44,244 bases of DNA. Origin: Corynebacterium sp. ACRPS (GTDB taxonomy: Bacteria; Actinomycetota; Actinomycetes; Mycobacteriales; Mycobacteriaceae). The notes under the pieces were generated by a model. It was not told the origin of the DNA, ran no database searches, and worked only from the letters and a program-made list of their open reading frames with translations. The position numbers and the translations under genes are program-made. This document shows, in pieces, positions 28,564 to 38,473 of this stretch (position 1 is the first letter of the stretch; every line of letters begins with the position of its first letter). Location of the stretch: the NCBI RefSeq assembly GCF_022346005.1, contig NZ_JAKRMY010000018.1, forward strand, positions 1 through 44,244, read 5' to 3'.

Positions 28564-29007
28564 CTATGCCGCAAAGGATCCCAGAATCGTCTCGGTTTCA
28601 CTCTCATCTAAAAATTGCGCCGCCTGCTCCATTAGCCCGTAGACATACTCCTCATCCGGAGTTGCATCCAAGCCAGATCCCACCCGGGCGCGAGTACGAG
28701 AATAGGTCTTAAAAGCTTCCGCCCACTGCTTTTCTTCGGCCCCGACCAGAGCCAAGCGGTCCCACGCGCTCGTTGGCAGGCGCCGGCGGCGAGAGACCAC
28801 CGACACGGCTACTCGCGCACCCGCCGTACGCAATGCGGACTGATAAGCCACCTCTAGCGCTTGGTCAAAGCGACCATCCGCCGCGTAGCTTCTGGCCTGA
28901 TCTAGAAGCTCGCGGGCCTGGAAAAGAAAGTGGGCCCGCTTTGCGCCCTGCTTGCCAGCGAAGCGACCGGTAGAGCGGGACTGCGTTGCCGAAATAATCT
29001 GTGCCAT
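28564..29007 (-). CDS. SAV_6107 family HEPN domain protein
   Basis: This 147-residue all-helical protein has a HEPN-like core (ARELLDQARSYAADGRFDQALEVAYQSALRTAGA, then SAWDRLALVGAEEKQWAEAF and a C-terminal helical segment). It matches the actinobacterial SAV_6107 family found beside the dcw cluster. The classical RxxxxH RNase motif of toxic HEPN proteins is not evident, so nuclease activity should not be assumed. AGGAG stands 8 bases before the ATG. The upstream region is rich in GTTCGA half-sites. Confidence 0.82.
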   Translation of the reverse strand: MAQIISATQSRSTGRFAGKQGAKRAHFLFQARELLDQARSYAADGRFDQALEVAYQSALRTAGARVAVSVVSRRRRLPTSAWDRLALVGAEEKQWAEAFKTYSRTRARVGSGLDATPDEEYVYGLMEQAAQFLDESETETILGSFAA

Positions 29008-29042
29008 TGTTTTTCTCCTGTACTGCGCTAATAACTAACCGT

Positions 29043-29179
29043 GTTCGATTGCCGTTGACTTTAAGTAGCCAACCGGACATCTACCCCCTATTATAGTTCA
29101 CCTGTTCGAATTACTCAAGAGTTTTACCAGCCATAAATCGATGCATATCGAACAACGTTCGATAGTTTTCTTTGTTCGA
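29043..29179. promoter_or_regulatory. Cluster of GTTCGA half-sites, one palindromic
   Basis: GTTCGA occurs at 29043-29048, 29104-29109, 29157-29162 and 29174-29179. The third is paired with TCGAAC (29148-29153) across a 3-base gap. This resembles the actinobacterial LexA SOS box TCGAAC-N4-GTTCGA but is one base shorter, so it may be a weak SOS box or another regulator's site. It lies between the divergent HEPN and GNAT genes. Confidence 0.45.
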
Positions 29180-29230
29180 CTGAATAACCCCGCCCCCACC
29201 CTCGTCCGCCGGTAGCCACACGTATCTGGT

Positions 29231-29797
29231 GTGATAGATACCGTGAGTTTCGAAATCCGCCGCTTAACCCCGCAAGAGTTCTCTATGCTGGCTCCCCAAC
29301 TCGTGGAGATCTACATCGAGGCCATGGGATATGACCCGGTCACGTTTTCGCGCAGCGTGGACAATTGGCAGTCGGATTCCATGCGGCCCGGGTTTACAGC
29401 GCTTATCGCTGCGCATGACAACGGCGTCGTGGGAGTGGCCTATGGATTTTTAGGCTCACCAGATACTTGGTGGGATTCCGAACTGCGCCGCGCCCTGCGC
29501 CGCAATGGCGGGATAACTGAGTCCGAATGGGGCATGCTGCGCAGCTACTTTGAGGTGGCCGAAGTACACGTGCTGCCTTCCTTTCAAGGACACGGTTTAG
29601 GCAGGCAGCTACTAAAAGGGCTGCTGTGGAATATCCCTGCCCAATATGCTTTATTATCAACGCCGGAATCGCCACGGGAAGCCAACGGGGCTTTTCGCCT
29701 CTACCGGTCTGTGGGCTTCTTTGATGTCGTGCGCCACCATCGCTACCCGGCGGATCCCCGGCCCTTTGCCATTTTAGGAGTGGGCCTGCCGCTATAA
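29231..29797 (+). CDS. GNAT family N-acetyltransferase
   Basis: This 188-residue protein has the GNAT fold. Its acetyl-CoA pyrophosphate-binding motif is VLPSFQGHGLGRQLLKGLL (Q-x-x-G-x-G at residues 117-122), preceded by the strand VAEVHV, and the C-terminal ANGAFRLYRSVGFFDV is the usual GNAT motif B. The substrate is unknown. GTG 29231 is the longest start; GTG 29243 (VSFEIRRLTPQE) is an equal candidate. It is divergent from the HEPN gene and upstream of the prenyl synthase gene; related genes occupy this place in other corynebacteria. Confidence 0.88.
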   Translation: MIDTVSFEIRRLTPQEFSMLAPQLVEIYIEAMGYDPVTFSRSVDNWQSDSMRPGFTALIAAHDNGVVGVAYGFLGSPDTWWDSELRRALRRNGGITESEWGMLRSYFEVAEVHVLPSFQGHGLGRQLLKGLLWNIPAQYALLSTPESPREANGAFRLYRSVGFFDVVRHHRYPADPRPFAILGVGLPL

Positions 29798-29842
29798 ACC
29801 TGCGTTATTTCTTCTCGGCTCTAGGCGGTATCGTGTGAAAGT

Positions 29843-30928
29843 GTGACTATGACGAATATTCCTGAGCTTGCGGATATCCCCGGCGCGGTGCGCGAAAAAC
29901 TGGCCATCTTCTTGGATCAGCGCCGGGAACACGTGGCAGAAATCGGTGCCCCGGTCAGTACCGCCATGAGCTTTTTGGAATCATTCGTCCTCGATGGCGG
30001 GAAAAGGGTGCGCCCCATGTACGCGTGGGCGGGTTACCTTGCCGCCGGGCGCGGTTCGGAATCCCCAGAGGCGATGCTGCGCGCGGCATCCTCGCTGGAG
30101 TTCATCCAAGCCTGCGCGCTTATCCACGATGACATCATTGACGCGTCGAATACGAGGCGCGGGAAACCGACGGTGCATCGGGAAGCAGAGCGCCTTCACC
30201 GGGAGTCCGATTTCTTAGGGGATCCGGAATTCTTTGGCACGTCCGTGGCCATCTTGGTGGGCGATTTTGCGCTGGTCTACGCCGAGGATATGTTTCAGGA
30301 TTCTGGGCTCAGCCCAGAGGCTTTGCAGCGTGCGCGCGAGCCCTGGCGGGGAATGCGCACCGAGGTTTTGGGCGGCCAATTGCTCGATATTTCCCTCGAG
30401 GCAGCCGGTTCGGAATCGGTGGCGCTGAGCAATTCCGTCAATCGCTATAAAACCGCCGCCTATACCATCGAGCGGCCCCTGCATTTGGGCGCTGCCATCG
30501 CGGGAGCAAGCGAAGAATTAATCTCGGCTTTCCGCGGCTATGGGCACGATATCGGCATCGCGTATCAGCTCCGCGATGACCAACTGGGGGTCTTTGGGGA
30601 CCCCGAAATTACGGGCAAGCCCGCCGGCGACGATCTGCGAGAGGGCAAGCGCACGGAGCTTCTTGCCTTAGCGCTACAGCGCGCCGATGAACGCGACCCC
30701 AGTGCCGCCGCTACCCTGCGGAAATTCATCGGCCGCACCTCCGATACGCAGGACTTGCTGCGCCTGTCCCAAATCATTGCGGATTCCGGCGCCCCGGATG
30801 AGATTGAGCGCCGCATTACCGCGTTGACGGAATCCGGGTTAGCCCATCTGCGTGCGGCGAACGTGGATCCGCAGATCACGGAAACGCTAGAGCACTTGGC
30901 CATTCAGGCGACGACGCGCCAAAAGTAG
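29843..30928 (+). CDS. idsA: Geranylgeranyl/polyprenyl diphosphate synthase
   Basis: This trans-prenyltransferase condenses isopentenyl diphosphate with allylic diphosphates to supply isoprenoids for menaquinone, carotenoids and lipid carriers. The 361 residues show the first aspartate-rich motif in LIHDDIIDAS with RRGKPTVHRE, and the second region as YQLRDDQLGVFGDP, a DDxxG-type variant. KTAAYTIERPLHLGA and GKRTELLALAL are also typical. The gene matches C. glutamicum idsA and Rv2173 by position next to mptA. TATCGT lies 8 bases before GTG 29843, suggesting a leaderless start; ATG 29849 is the alternative. mptA follows by 8 bases. Confidence 0.9.
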   Translation: MTMTNIPELADIPGAVREKLAIFLDQRREHVAEIGAPVSTAMSFLESFVLDGGKRVRPMYAWAGYLAAGRGSESPEAMLRAASSLEFIQACALIHDDIIDASNTRRGKPTVHREAERLHRESDFLGDPEFFGTSVAILVGDFALVYAEDMFQDSGLSPEALQRAREPWRGMRTEVLGGQLLDISLEAAGSESVALSNSVNRYKTAAYTIERPLHLGAAIAGASEELISAFRGYGHDIGIAYQLRDDQLGVFGDPEITGKPAGDDLREGKRTELLALALQRADERDPSAAATLRKFIGRTSDTQDLLRLSQIIADSGAPDEIERRITALTESGLAHLRAANVDPQITETLEHLAIQATTRQK

Positions 30929-30936
30929 GTATCACC

Positions 30937-32460
30937 GTGGCCAAAACCTACTCCTTGCCAGTCCCCCGCGCGCTCCCGCTGGGCCTCGTGGCCTCGTGTG
31001 TGCTCCTTTTCTCGTCCTTTTCCGGCGGCTCGACCCGCAATCGCGGCGGCGTGCTCGAAGCGCTCAATATCGGCTTCTTCTCCTATGGTCACGGGCGCAA
31101 CCTTGGGTTGGTGCTGTATTGGGTGGGCATTTTCCTCCTCGCCGCCGCCTGGGTGCTTGCCGGGCGCATGATTATCCGCCGGCAGCTTAAAAACCCGCGC
31201 CCAGAGGGAGGGGTGCGCGAGCTACGACGCATCCTTATCGCTTGGGTCACCCCACTGCTTTTCGCCGGCCCCATGGCTTCTAGGGACGTGTATTCCTACC
31301 TCATGCAGGGCGCCATGGTCCGCGATGGGTTCGACCCTTATACCGAGGGCGCCGCCATCAACCCCGGCCCCTTCCTGCTGGAGGTCTCCCAAGACTGGCG
31401 CAATACCACCACCCCGTACGGTCCGCTGCACCTGTGGATAGGCAAGATCGTGACCACCGTTGTGGGCGATAACGTCACCGCCGGGATCATCATCTATAAG
31501 CTGCTTTCGCTCTCGGGCTTTGTCCTCATTGCGTGGACGGTCCCGCGCATCGCCAGAAAGCTCGGCGCGGACCCGGCGGTCGCGCTGTGGATTGGCGTTG
31601 CCAACCCGGTCATCATCTTGCACCTCATTGGCGGCATGCATAATGAATCCCTCATGGTCGGCCTGGTGTCCTTGGGGCTTTTGGCCGCGCTGCACCAGCG
31701 CTTCCACGCCGCGCTACTGCTAGTCGGCACGGCGGTGGCGATGAAGGCTACCGCGATCTTTGCAGCCCCCTTCATCGTCTGGCTGATGCTGCACCGCTAC
31801 GCGCCCAAGGGTTCTACCGCGGCGCGCACGGCGGTAGTTTTCGTCTGCTCAGGGCTCATCGCTGCCGTGGAAATCATCGCCTCCGTGGCGCTTATTACCT
31901 GGGCCTCCGGCACCTCATGGGGCTGGCTATCCCAGGTCAGCGGAAATTCTAAGGTGATTAACCCCTTGGCGGGCCCGACATTGGCCGCAGACATCATCGT
32001 CCCAGCGGTCCACATTTTTGACCCGGACGCATCCTATAACGCCATCCTGGGCGTCCTGCGCACCATCGCGATGGTGTGCATGCTCATCGGGCTGGTCATC
32101 GTGTGGTGGCTAAGCCGGCACACGGCCCGCGATGCGATTATGGGCACCGCGGCGGCCTACCAGGTTGCCTTCGTCTTCAACTCGGTGACCCTGCCGTGGT
32201 ACTACGCCTCCATCTTTACGCTCATGGGCACCTTCCGCCCGCCGCTGTGGCTGCTGAAGTTTACCTCTGGCGTAGCGCTATTTATCAGCTTGAGCTTTTC
32301 CGGCGATGGCAACCACCAGCTCTATAACTGGTTCTGGGTCATTGGCGTCATCGTTTTGTCCTGGTCCGCAACGCAGTGGATGTTCGATGGCGTGAGCCAA
32401 AAAGGCCCTCAACTCCCCAAGCGCTGGGCTAAAAAGCAGACGCCTGAGCCCGCCGAATGA
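30937..32460 (+). CDS. mptA: Alpha-(1->6)-mannopyranosyltransferase MptA
   Basis: MptA is a polyprenyl-phosphomannose-dependent GT-C glycosyltransferase that extends the alpha-1,6 mannan backbone of lipomannan on the outer face of the membrane. The 507 residues span about 12-13 membrane helices. The first large extracytoplasmic loop holds MASRDVYSYLMQGAMVRDG, the catalytic Asp region of the family. The neighbours (prenyl synthase before, Rv2175c-like and pknL after) match Rv2173-Rv2176. GTG start 8 bases after the previous stop, so it is in one operon. Its last 32 bases overlap the end of the convergent Rv2175c-like gene. Confidence 0.92.
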   Translation: MAKTYSLPVPRALPLGLVASCVLLFSSFSGGSTRNRGGVLEALNIGFFSYGHGRNLGLVLYWVGIFLLAAAWVLAGRMIIRRQLKNPRPEGGVRELRRILIAWVTPLLFAGPMASRDVYSYLMQGAMVRDGFDPYTEGAAINPGPFLLEVSQDWRNTTTPYGPLHLWIGKIVTTVVGDNVTAGIIIYKLLSLSGFVLIAWTVPRIARKLGADPAVALWIGVANPVIILHLIGGMHNESLMVGLVSLGLLAALHQRFHAALLLVGTAVAMKATAIFAAPFIVWLMLHRYAPKGSTAARTAVVFVCSGLIAAVEIIASVALITWASGTSWGWLSQVSGNSKVINPLAGPTLAADIIVPAVHIFDPDASYNAILGVLRTIAMVCMLIGLVIVWWLSRHTARDAIMGTAAAYQVAFVFNSVTLPWYYASIFTLMGTFRPPLWLLKFTSGVALFISLSFSGDGNHQLYNWFWVIGVIVLSWSATQWMFDGVSQKGPQLPKRWAKKQTPEPAE

Positions 32461-32797
32461 CCTCGCGCGCCAGGTGCCCGTGCAGGGCGTCGATTGGCCG
32501 GCCAGGCAGGGAATCATCTGCGGTAAAAAGGTGGCGCAGGATTTCTTCGTCGTCATAGCCGCCATCGGTAAGCACGGTGATAACGCCCGTGACGTGCTTG
32601 GCGATGCTCCCCTTGTCGTTGAAGAATGCCAGCGGCACGCGCTTGCCTTCGGGCGAGTCCCAGACAATGAATTTGCGATCCTGGAGCAGGTCATAGGCGC
32701 GCGTGATGGGAAGACCTAGCTTGTCTGCCACCTGCTGCATGCTGAGCAGCTCTTCGCCGGCCAATAAGGAATTCAGGGAATTTTCTGCATTAGTCAC
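32429..32797 (-). CDS. Rv2175c-like DNA-binding protein
   Basis: The protein has 122 residues from GTG 32797. It has a winged helix-turn-helix in the first half (LLSMQQVADKLGLPITRAYDLLQDRKFIVW) and a second helical domain (DDEEILRHLFTADDSLPGRPIDALHGHLAREVIRRAQ). The mycobacterial homologue Rv2175c binds DNA and is phosphorylated by PknL, encoded divergently next door as here; a Thr two residues after the start (VTNAEN) is a possible acceptor by analogy, which is inference. The start is chosen because TAAAAT stands 7 bases upstream; an ATG 36 bases earlier would include the promoter. Confidence 0.88.
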   Translation of the reverse strand: MTNAENSLNSLLAGEELLSMQQVADKLGLPITRAYDLLQDRKFIVWDSPEGKRVPLAFFNDKGSIAKHVTGVITVLTDGGYDDEEILRHLFTADDSLPGRPIDALHGHLAREVIRRAQASAF

Positions 32798-32804
32798 GCC
32801 ACCT

Positions 32805-32836
32805 ATTTTAACGCGGCCTAGGGGATCGGCCATACT
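32805..32836. promoter_or_regulatory. Overlapping divergent leaderless promoters (Rv2175c-like / pknL)
   Basis: Minus-strand TAAAAT (32810-32805) stands 7 bases before GTG 32797. Plus-strand CATACT (32831-32836) stands 7 bases before ATG 32844, with TTAACG (32808-32813) 17 bases upstream as its -35. The plus -35 overlaps the minus -10, so the two promoters should compete for polymerase. Confidence 0.6.
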
Positions 32837-32843
32837 GGGAGGT

Positions 32844-34199
32844 ATGACTAGGTTGGAAATTGGTGACGTGTTGGAAGACCGTTACCGCATCGATCGCCCC
32901 ATCGCCCGCGGCGGTATGTCTACCGTCTATCGCTGCGTGGATATGCGCTTGGGCCGCCAAGTGGCCGCAAAGGTCATGGATGAGCGCTATGACGATGACC
33001 CGGTTTTTATCAAGCGCTTTTCCCGCGAGGCCCGCGCGATGGCGCGGTTGCAGCACCCCAACCTTGTGGCCATTCATGATTTTTCCGCCGATGGCGAGCC
33101 CATTTACCTCATCATGGAGCTTATCGATGGCGGCACTTTGCGAGAGCTGCTTGCCGAAGGTGGCCCGCTTACCGTTCCTGCCGCATTATCGACGCTGCGG
33201 AGCGTGCTCCAAGGCTTGACCGAGGTGCACTCCACGGGGCTTATCCACCGCGATATTAAGCCGGATAACGTGCTCATTACCTCGCATCACCGGGTGAAAT
33301 TGGGCGATTTCGGCTTGGTGCGTGCGAGGAATGCGCAGGCGACCTCGAATATGATCGTCGGCACCGTCTCGTATTTGGCGCCGGAACAGGTCACCGGTGA
33401 AGATATAACCCCCGCCACCGACGTGTATTCGGCCGGCATTGTGCTTTTTGAGCTCTTGACCGGGACCGTGCCCTTCTCTGGGGATACCCCGATCGCGCAC
33501 GCCACCGCGCGCCTATACGCGGATGTTCCCGCCCCATCCACGCGCGCTGAGGGCGTGCCTAAGCTTGTCGATGCCCTCGTGGCCACCGCCACTGCCCGCG
33601 ATCCCCGCGAGCGCTTTGCCGATGCGGGGGAGTTTCTCGATGCCATCGAGGATATCTGCCGAGAGTTGGATCTACCCACGGTCACCATCCCGGTCCCCCG
33701 CAACGCCGCTGCCGCGCGCACCGCACAAACACCCACTGACTATTCCGGCATCGGCGCCACGGATGTATTTGAGCCCACGCGGACAATCCCACAGGGCGCC
33801 ACCGAGCATTTAGACGGCGGGCCCACCGAGGTTATTCCTCCCGAGCCCGAGCCGGATCCGCCGCAGCCAGACTTTGAAACGCGCCTCGATGTACCCCAGG
33901 CGCCCGTCGACGATTCCCCCGAGCCGCCGCTGGCTCCTGCTCCAGCACCGACCCCAGCCCCAGCGCCTGTCCCCGGACCTGCGCCCGCTACGGGTGCGGG
34001 AGCAGCAGCACATTCTCCCGCGCATCCTCCGGCACAGGCGGCAGAAGAAGAACCCGCCGAACGGCCGCTAACCAATCGCCATCCTGCCTCACTGCTGGTC
34101 TTTCTCCTCGCAGTGGTGGTGGCAACCGGTGCGGTCGCTATCAGCGGGTGGTGGTTTGGTTCCTCCTATTACGAAGGAACCCCTTCCCTCTGGGTCTAG
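32844..34199 (+). CDS. pknL: Serine/threonine protein kinase PknL
   Basis: PknL is a membrane-anchored Hanks-type kinase of 451 residues. The kinase domain (residues 9-270) shows the Gly loop RPIARGGMSTVY, catalytic Lys in AAKVMDE, HRDIKPDNVL, DFGLVRA and GTVSYLAPEQ. A long Pro/Ala-rich juxtamembrane segment (about 290-410) leads to a single membrane helix (LLVFLLAVVVATGAVAIS) and a tail of about 20 outside residues. There is no PASTA or other sensor domain, as in mycobacterial PknL. ATG 32844 fits a leaderless start. It ends 6 bases from the convergent aroG stop. Confidence 0.95.
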   Translation: MTRLEIGDVLEDRYRIDRPIARGGMSTVYRCVDMRLGRQVAAKVMDERYDDDPVFIKRFSREARAMARLQHPNLVAIHDFSADGEPIYLIMELIDGGTLRELLAEGGPLTVPAALSTLRSVLQGLTEVHSTGLIHRDIKPDNVLITSHHRVKLGDFGLVRARNAQATSNMIVGTVSYLAPEQVTGEDITPATDVYSAGIVLFELLTGTVPFSGDTPIAHATARLYADVPAPSTRAEGVPKLVDALVATATARDPRERFADAGEFLDAIEDICRELDLPTVTIPVPRNAAAARTAQTPTDYSGIGATDVFEPTRTIPQGATEHLDGGPTEVIPPEPEPDPPQPDFETRLDVPQAPVDDSPEPPLAPAPAPTPAPAPVPGPAPATGAGAAAHSPAHPPAQAAEEEPAERPLTNRHPASLLVFLLAVVVATGAVAISGWWFGSSYYEGTPSLWV

Positions 34200-34205
34200 T
34201 CGGGG

Positions 34206-36148
<1,943 letters not shown>

Positions 36149-36210
36149 GTTGTACAAGCCTAGCGCTGCGGCGATGGGCGCGGGAAATTGGCCCCACGAT
36201 CGCGCCGCTG

Positions 36211-36223
36211 TAAAATTTTGCAG
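36211..36223 (+). promoter_or_regulatory. Leaderless promoter of the mannosyltransferase gene
   Basis: TAAAAT (36211-36216) is followed by TTTGCAG and then the GTG start at 36224. No Shine-Dalgarno precedes the start. Confidence 0.6.
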
Positions 36224-37411
36224 GTGAGCCGAACCGATAATAAATCCCTGTGGACCACCGCCCTCCCCCTAATCCTGTCAGCGCTTGCCGCCCTGTGGTG
36301 GATTATCGATATTCCTGCCTTATTCTCCGGTGATTTTCGCGCCTTTTACCACATTGACCTCGATGTTTACCGCGAAGGCGGGGCCGGATTCGGCAGCGAC
36401 CTTTATAACCGCGACTATTTCGTAGGCACCGACCGCAACGTCTCTCTCCCATTTACCTACCCACCGTTTGCGGCCCTGCTCTTCGCCCCGCTCCAGTGGA
36501 TCCCCCTCACCGCTGCCGCCGTGGTGATCACGGTCCTCTCCGTGCTCGCCTTGTGGGTCTGCATTGCGCTGGTATTGCGTACCCTCAACTGCCAACAATG
36601 GGCGGCGTGGTGGCTTTTTGCCGCCATGCTGGCCGAGCCAATTACGCAGACCTTTAGCTTTGGCCAAATCAATATCCTGCTCACCGCACTCGTGGTCATT
36701 GATTTGCTATGGGTGAAAAAGACCCGCGGCATCCTGACCGGCATCGCCATCGCCATCAAGCTCACCCCGGCGGTCTTTTTGGCTGTCTTCTTCGTCCGAC
36801 GCGAATGGAAGGCCTTCTTTACCACCCTGGGTTCCTTCGTGGCCGCCGGCCTCATCGCCTTTGTTGCCAATCCGCATAGCTCGATTGAGTATTGGACCTC
36901 TACCCTGCGCGATTCCGAGCGCATCGGCGGCCTAGCCTATAGCGCCAACCAATCCTTGCGCGGCTTGTTTACCCGCCTCAGCCCCAATAACGCAGAAACC
37001 CTGTGGCTCGTTGGCGTCATCGTCGTCATCGCGATCGTGTGGTTTGCCATGGAGCGCCTGTCTCACGGTAACCAGGTTGTGCTCATGCTCCTGGCAGCCT
37101 CCGTATCGCTGCTGTGCTCCCCCGTATCGTGGTCGCACCACTTCACCTGGCTGGTTTTAGTGGGCATCTACCTAGTGGCCAGCCGCCGCTGGATTCTCGC
37201 CGCTCTCACCTGGCTGGCGCTTTTCGCCCGCGGCCACTGGCAGGTTCCGCATACCGAGGACCAAGAGCTGGATTGGACGTGGTGGCAGCACATCGTTGGC
37301 AATGACTACGTCATCATCACCGTGTTGTTGGTTGCTTGTTCGCTACCATTGGCTCTACGGCGGGGCGGCGCCTACCGATCCGCGGCGGAACCAGCGTCCA
37401 GCCAAGGATAG
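36224..37411 (+). CDS. mptC: GT87 mannosyltransferase, MptC/Rv2181-like
   Basis: This is a polyprenyl-phosphomannose-dependent GT-C (GT87/DUF2029) enzyme of 395 residues with about ten membrane helices. The first outer loop holds the catalytic acidic segment HIDLDVYREGGAGFG and the conserved LPFTYPPFAALLFAP. Position between the Rv2179c-like gene and the Rv2182c-like acyltransferase matches Rv2181 and C. glutamicum MptC, which adds alpha-1,2 mannose branches to lipomannan; the specific activity is inferred from this synteny. GTG 36224 is chosen for its leaderless promoter. The last 95 bases overlap, tail to tail, the acyltransferase gene on the other strand. Confidence 0.85.
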   Translation: MSRTDNKSLWTTALPLILSALAALWWIIDIPALFSGDFRAFYHIDLDVYREGGAGFGSDLYNRDYFVGTDRNVSLPFTYPPFAALLFAPLQWIPLTAAAVVITVLSVLALWVCIALVLRTLNCQQWAAWWLFAAMLAEPITQTFSFGQINILLTALVVIDLLWVKKTRGILTGIAIAIKLTPAVFLAVFFVRREWKAFFTTLGSFVAAGLIAFVANPHSSIEYWTSTLRDSERIGGLAYSANQSLRGLFTRLSPNNAETLWLVGVIVVIAIVWFAMERLSHGNQVVLMLLAASVSLLCSPVSWSHHFTWLVLVGIYLVASRRWILAALTWLALFARGHWQVPHTEDQELDWTWWQHIVGNDYVIITVLLVACSLPLALRRGGAYRSAAEPASSQG

Positions 37412-38468
37412 GGACCTTCCCCAGCGCCCACAGCGCCAGGGAAGAAATGGCCGTAAAGATAAAGCACATGGCGATCCAGAACCACGTATTTTCCAGCGGC
37501 CACGACCCGGCCAAAGACACAGCATAGTCATGATGCGCCATGTAGTACCCATAGCCCACGGTCAAGCCGATGGGGTGCGAGAGATAAATCGGCAGCGTGT
37601 GCCGGCCGACGAACTTCACGCCTTCTGCAATCCACGGAATGTGGCTAATGAGCACGGCCCCAATAATGCCCGCGGGCACCTCTAGCACCTGTTCCACAAA
37701 GCGCACTAATAGGTTTATATCTCCCCAACCCAAAAAGTCCGCGCCCAGCAGGGGCCAGTTAAAAGCAATGTCTGCTTCGTTGCCGTCCCACGCGTGGCGC
37801 AGGGCCAGGCCTGCACAATAAGCGCCGATGGCCGCGGCATACGCTCCAACACTGCGCACGGTCCACGAGCCGTGGAATACTTCTTCTGCCGCGGCCGCAA
37901 AACGGGTAATCGGTTCGCGAAGGTAGGCGGCGCCTACAAAGATGGGAAGGAACATAATGGCCTTGCCAATAAACTGAAACTGTTCCTGCCAGGCAATAAA
38001 AATAACGGGGGTAAAGCTCAGCCCGATGCCCGCCCACGCAGGCAATTTGCGCACGCACCACAGAAATAGGTTGAACAAAATGAGCGCGTGGATAAACCAC
38101 GCCATCGTATGGCCAAGTAAAAGATTTTGCAGCATCTCGGTCATACCCATGGAGGAGTCACCGAAAACCCACTGGTATTCCAGCTGTTTGGTCATATGCT
38201 CCACGGACATCCACACCAAATAAGGAATGAGGAAAAACCAGAGCCGGCGGGTAAATAACTCCGCGAAACTGTAACGAAAGACTTTATAAGAGAAGTAGCC
38301 GGAGACCAGAAAGAACAGGGGAAGGCGCAGGGGGTCGAGATAGGTATTGAGACTTGCTAGCCACGTTTGTTCGGCTCCTGGCACCTTCAGCGTGATGTGT
38401 AGGAGCACCACGCCGATGATAGAAATTCCTTTTGCGGTATCCGGCCACGCTAAGCGGGCCTGAGGAAT
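37317..38468 (-). CDS. Acyltransferase 3 family membrane protein, probable ATT start
   Basis: This is an integral membrane O-acyltransferase with about ten helices. The family signature near the start is AKGISIIGVVLLH. That segment is in frame but has no ATG, GTG or TTG before GTG 38411, and a TAA closes the frame at 38486-38484. ATT 38468 lies 8 bases after AGGGAGG and gives a 383-residue protein with a complete first helix; starting at GTG 38411 would remove 19 conserved residues. Later features are RLPLFFLVSGYFSYKVF and a C-terminal LPIYLSHPIGL. The substrate, perhaps an envelope sugar or lipid, is unknown. The Shine-Dalgarno lies in the end of the PlsC-type gene, so the two are coupled. 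Confidence 0.8.
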   Translation of the reverse strand: MPQARLAWPDTAKGISIIGVVLLHITLKVPGAEQTWLASLNTYLDPLRLPLFFLVSGYFSYKVFRYSFAELFTRRLWFFLIPYLVWMSVEHMTKQLEYQWVFGDSSMGMTEMLQNLLLGHTMAWFIHALILFNLFLWCVRKLPAWAGIGLSFTPVIFIAWQEQFQFIGKAIMFLPIFVGAAYLREPITRFAAAAEEVFHGSWTVRSVGAYAAAIGAYCAGLALRHAWDGNEADIAFNWPLLGADFLGWGDINLLVRFVEQVLEVPAGIIGAVLISHIPWIAEGVKFVGRHTLPIYLSHPIGLTVGYGYYMAHHDYAVSLAGSWPLENTWFWIAMCFIFTAISSLALWALGKVPILGWTLVPPRIGRRRPAVEPMVANKQPTTR

Positions 38469-38473
38469 TGTAA

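Noticed and set aside
28564..29007. HEPN protein as the toxin of a HEPN/MNT toxin-antitoxin pair
   Set aside because: No nucleotidyltransferase partner lies beside it and the RxxxxH motif is not evident; the neighbours are conserved chromosomal genes.
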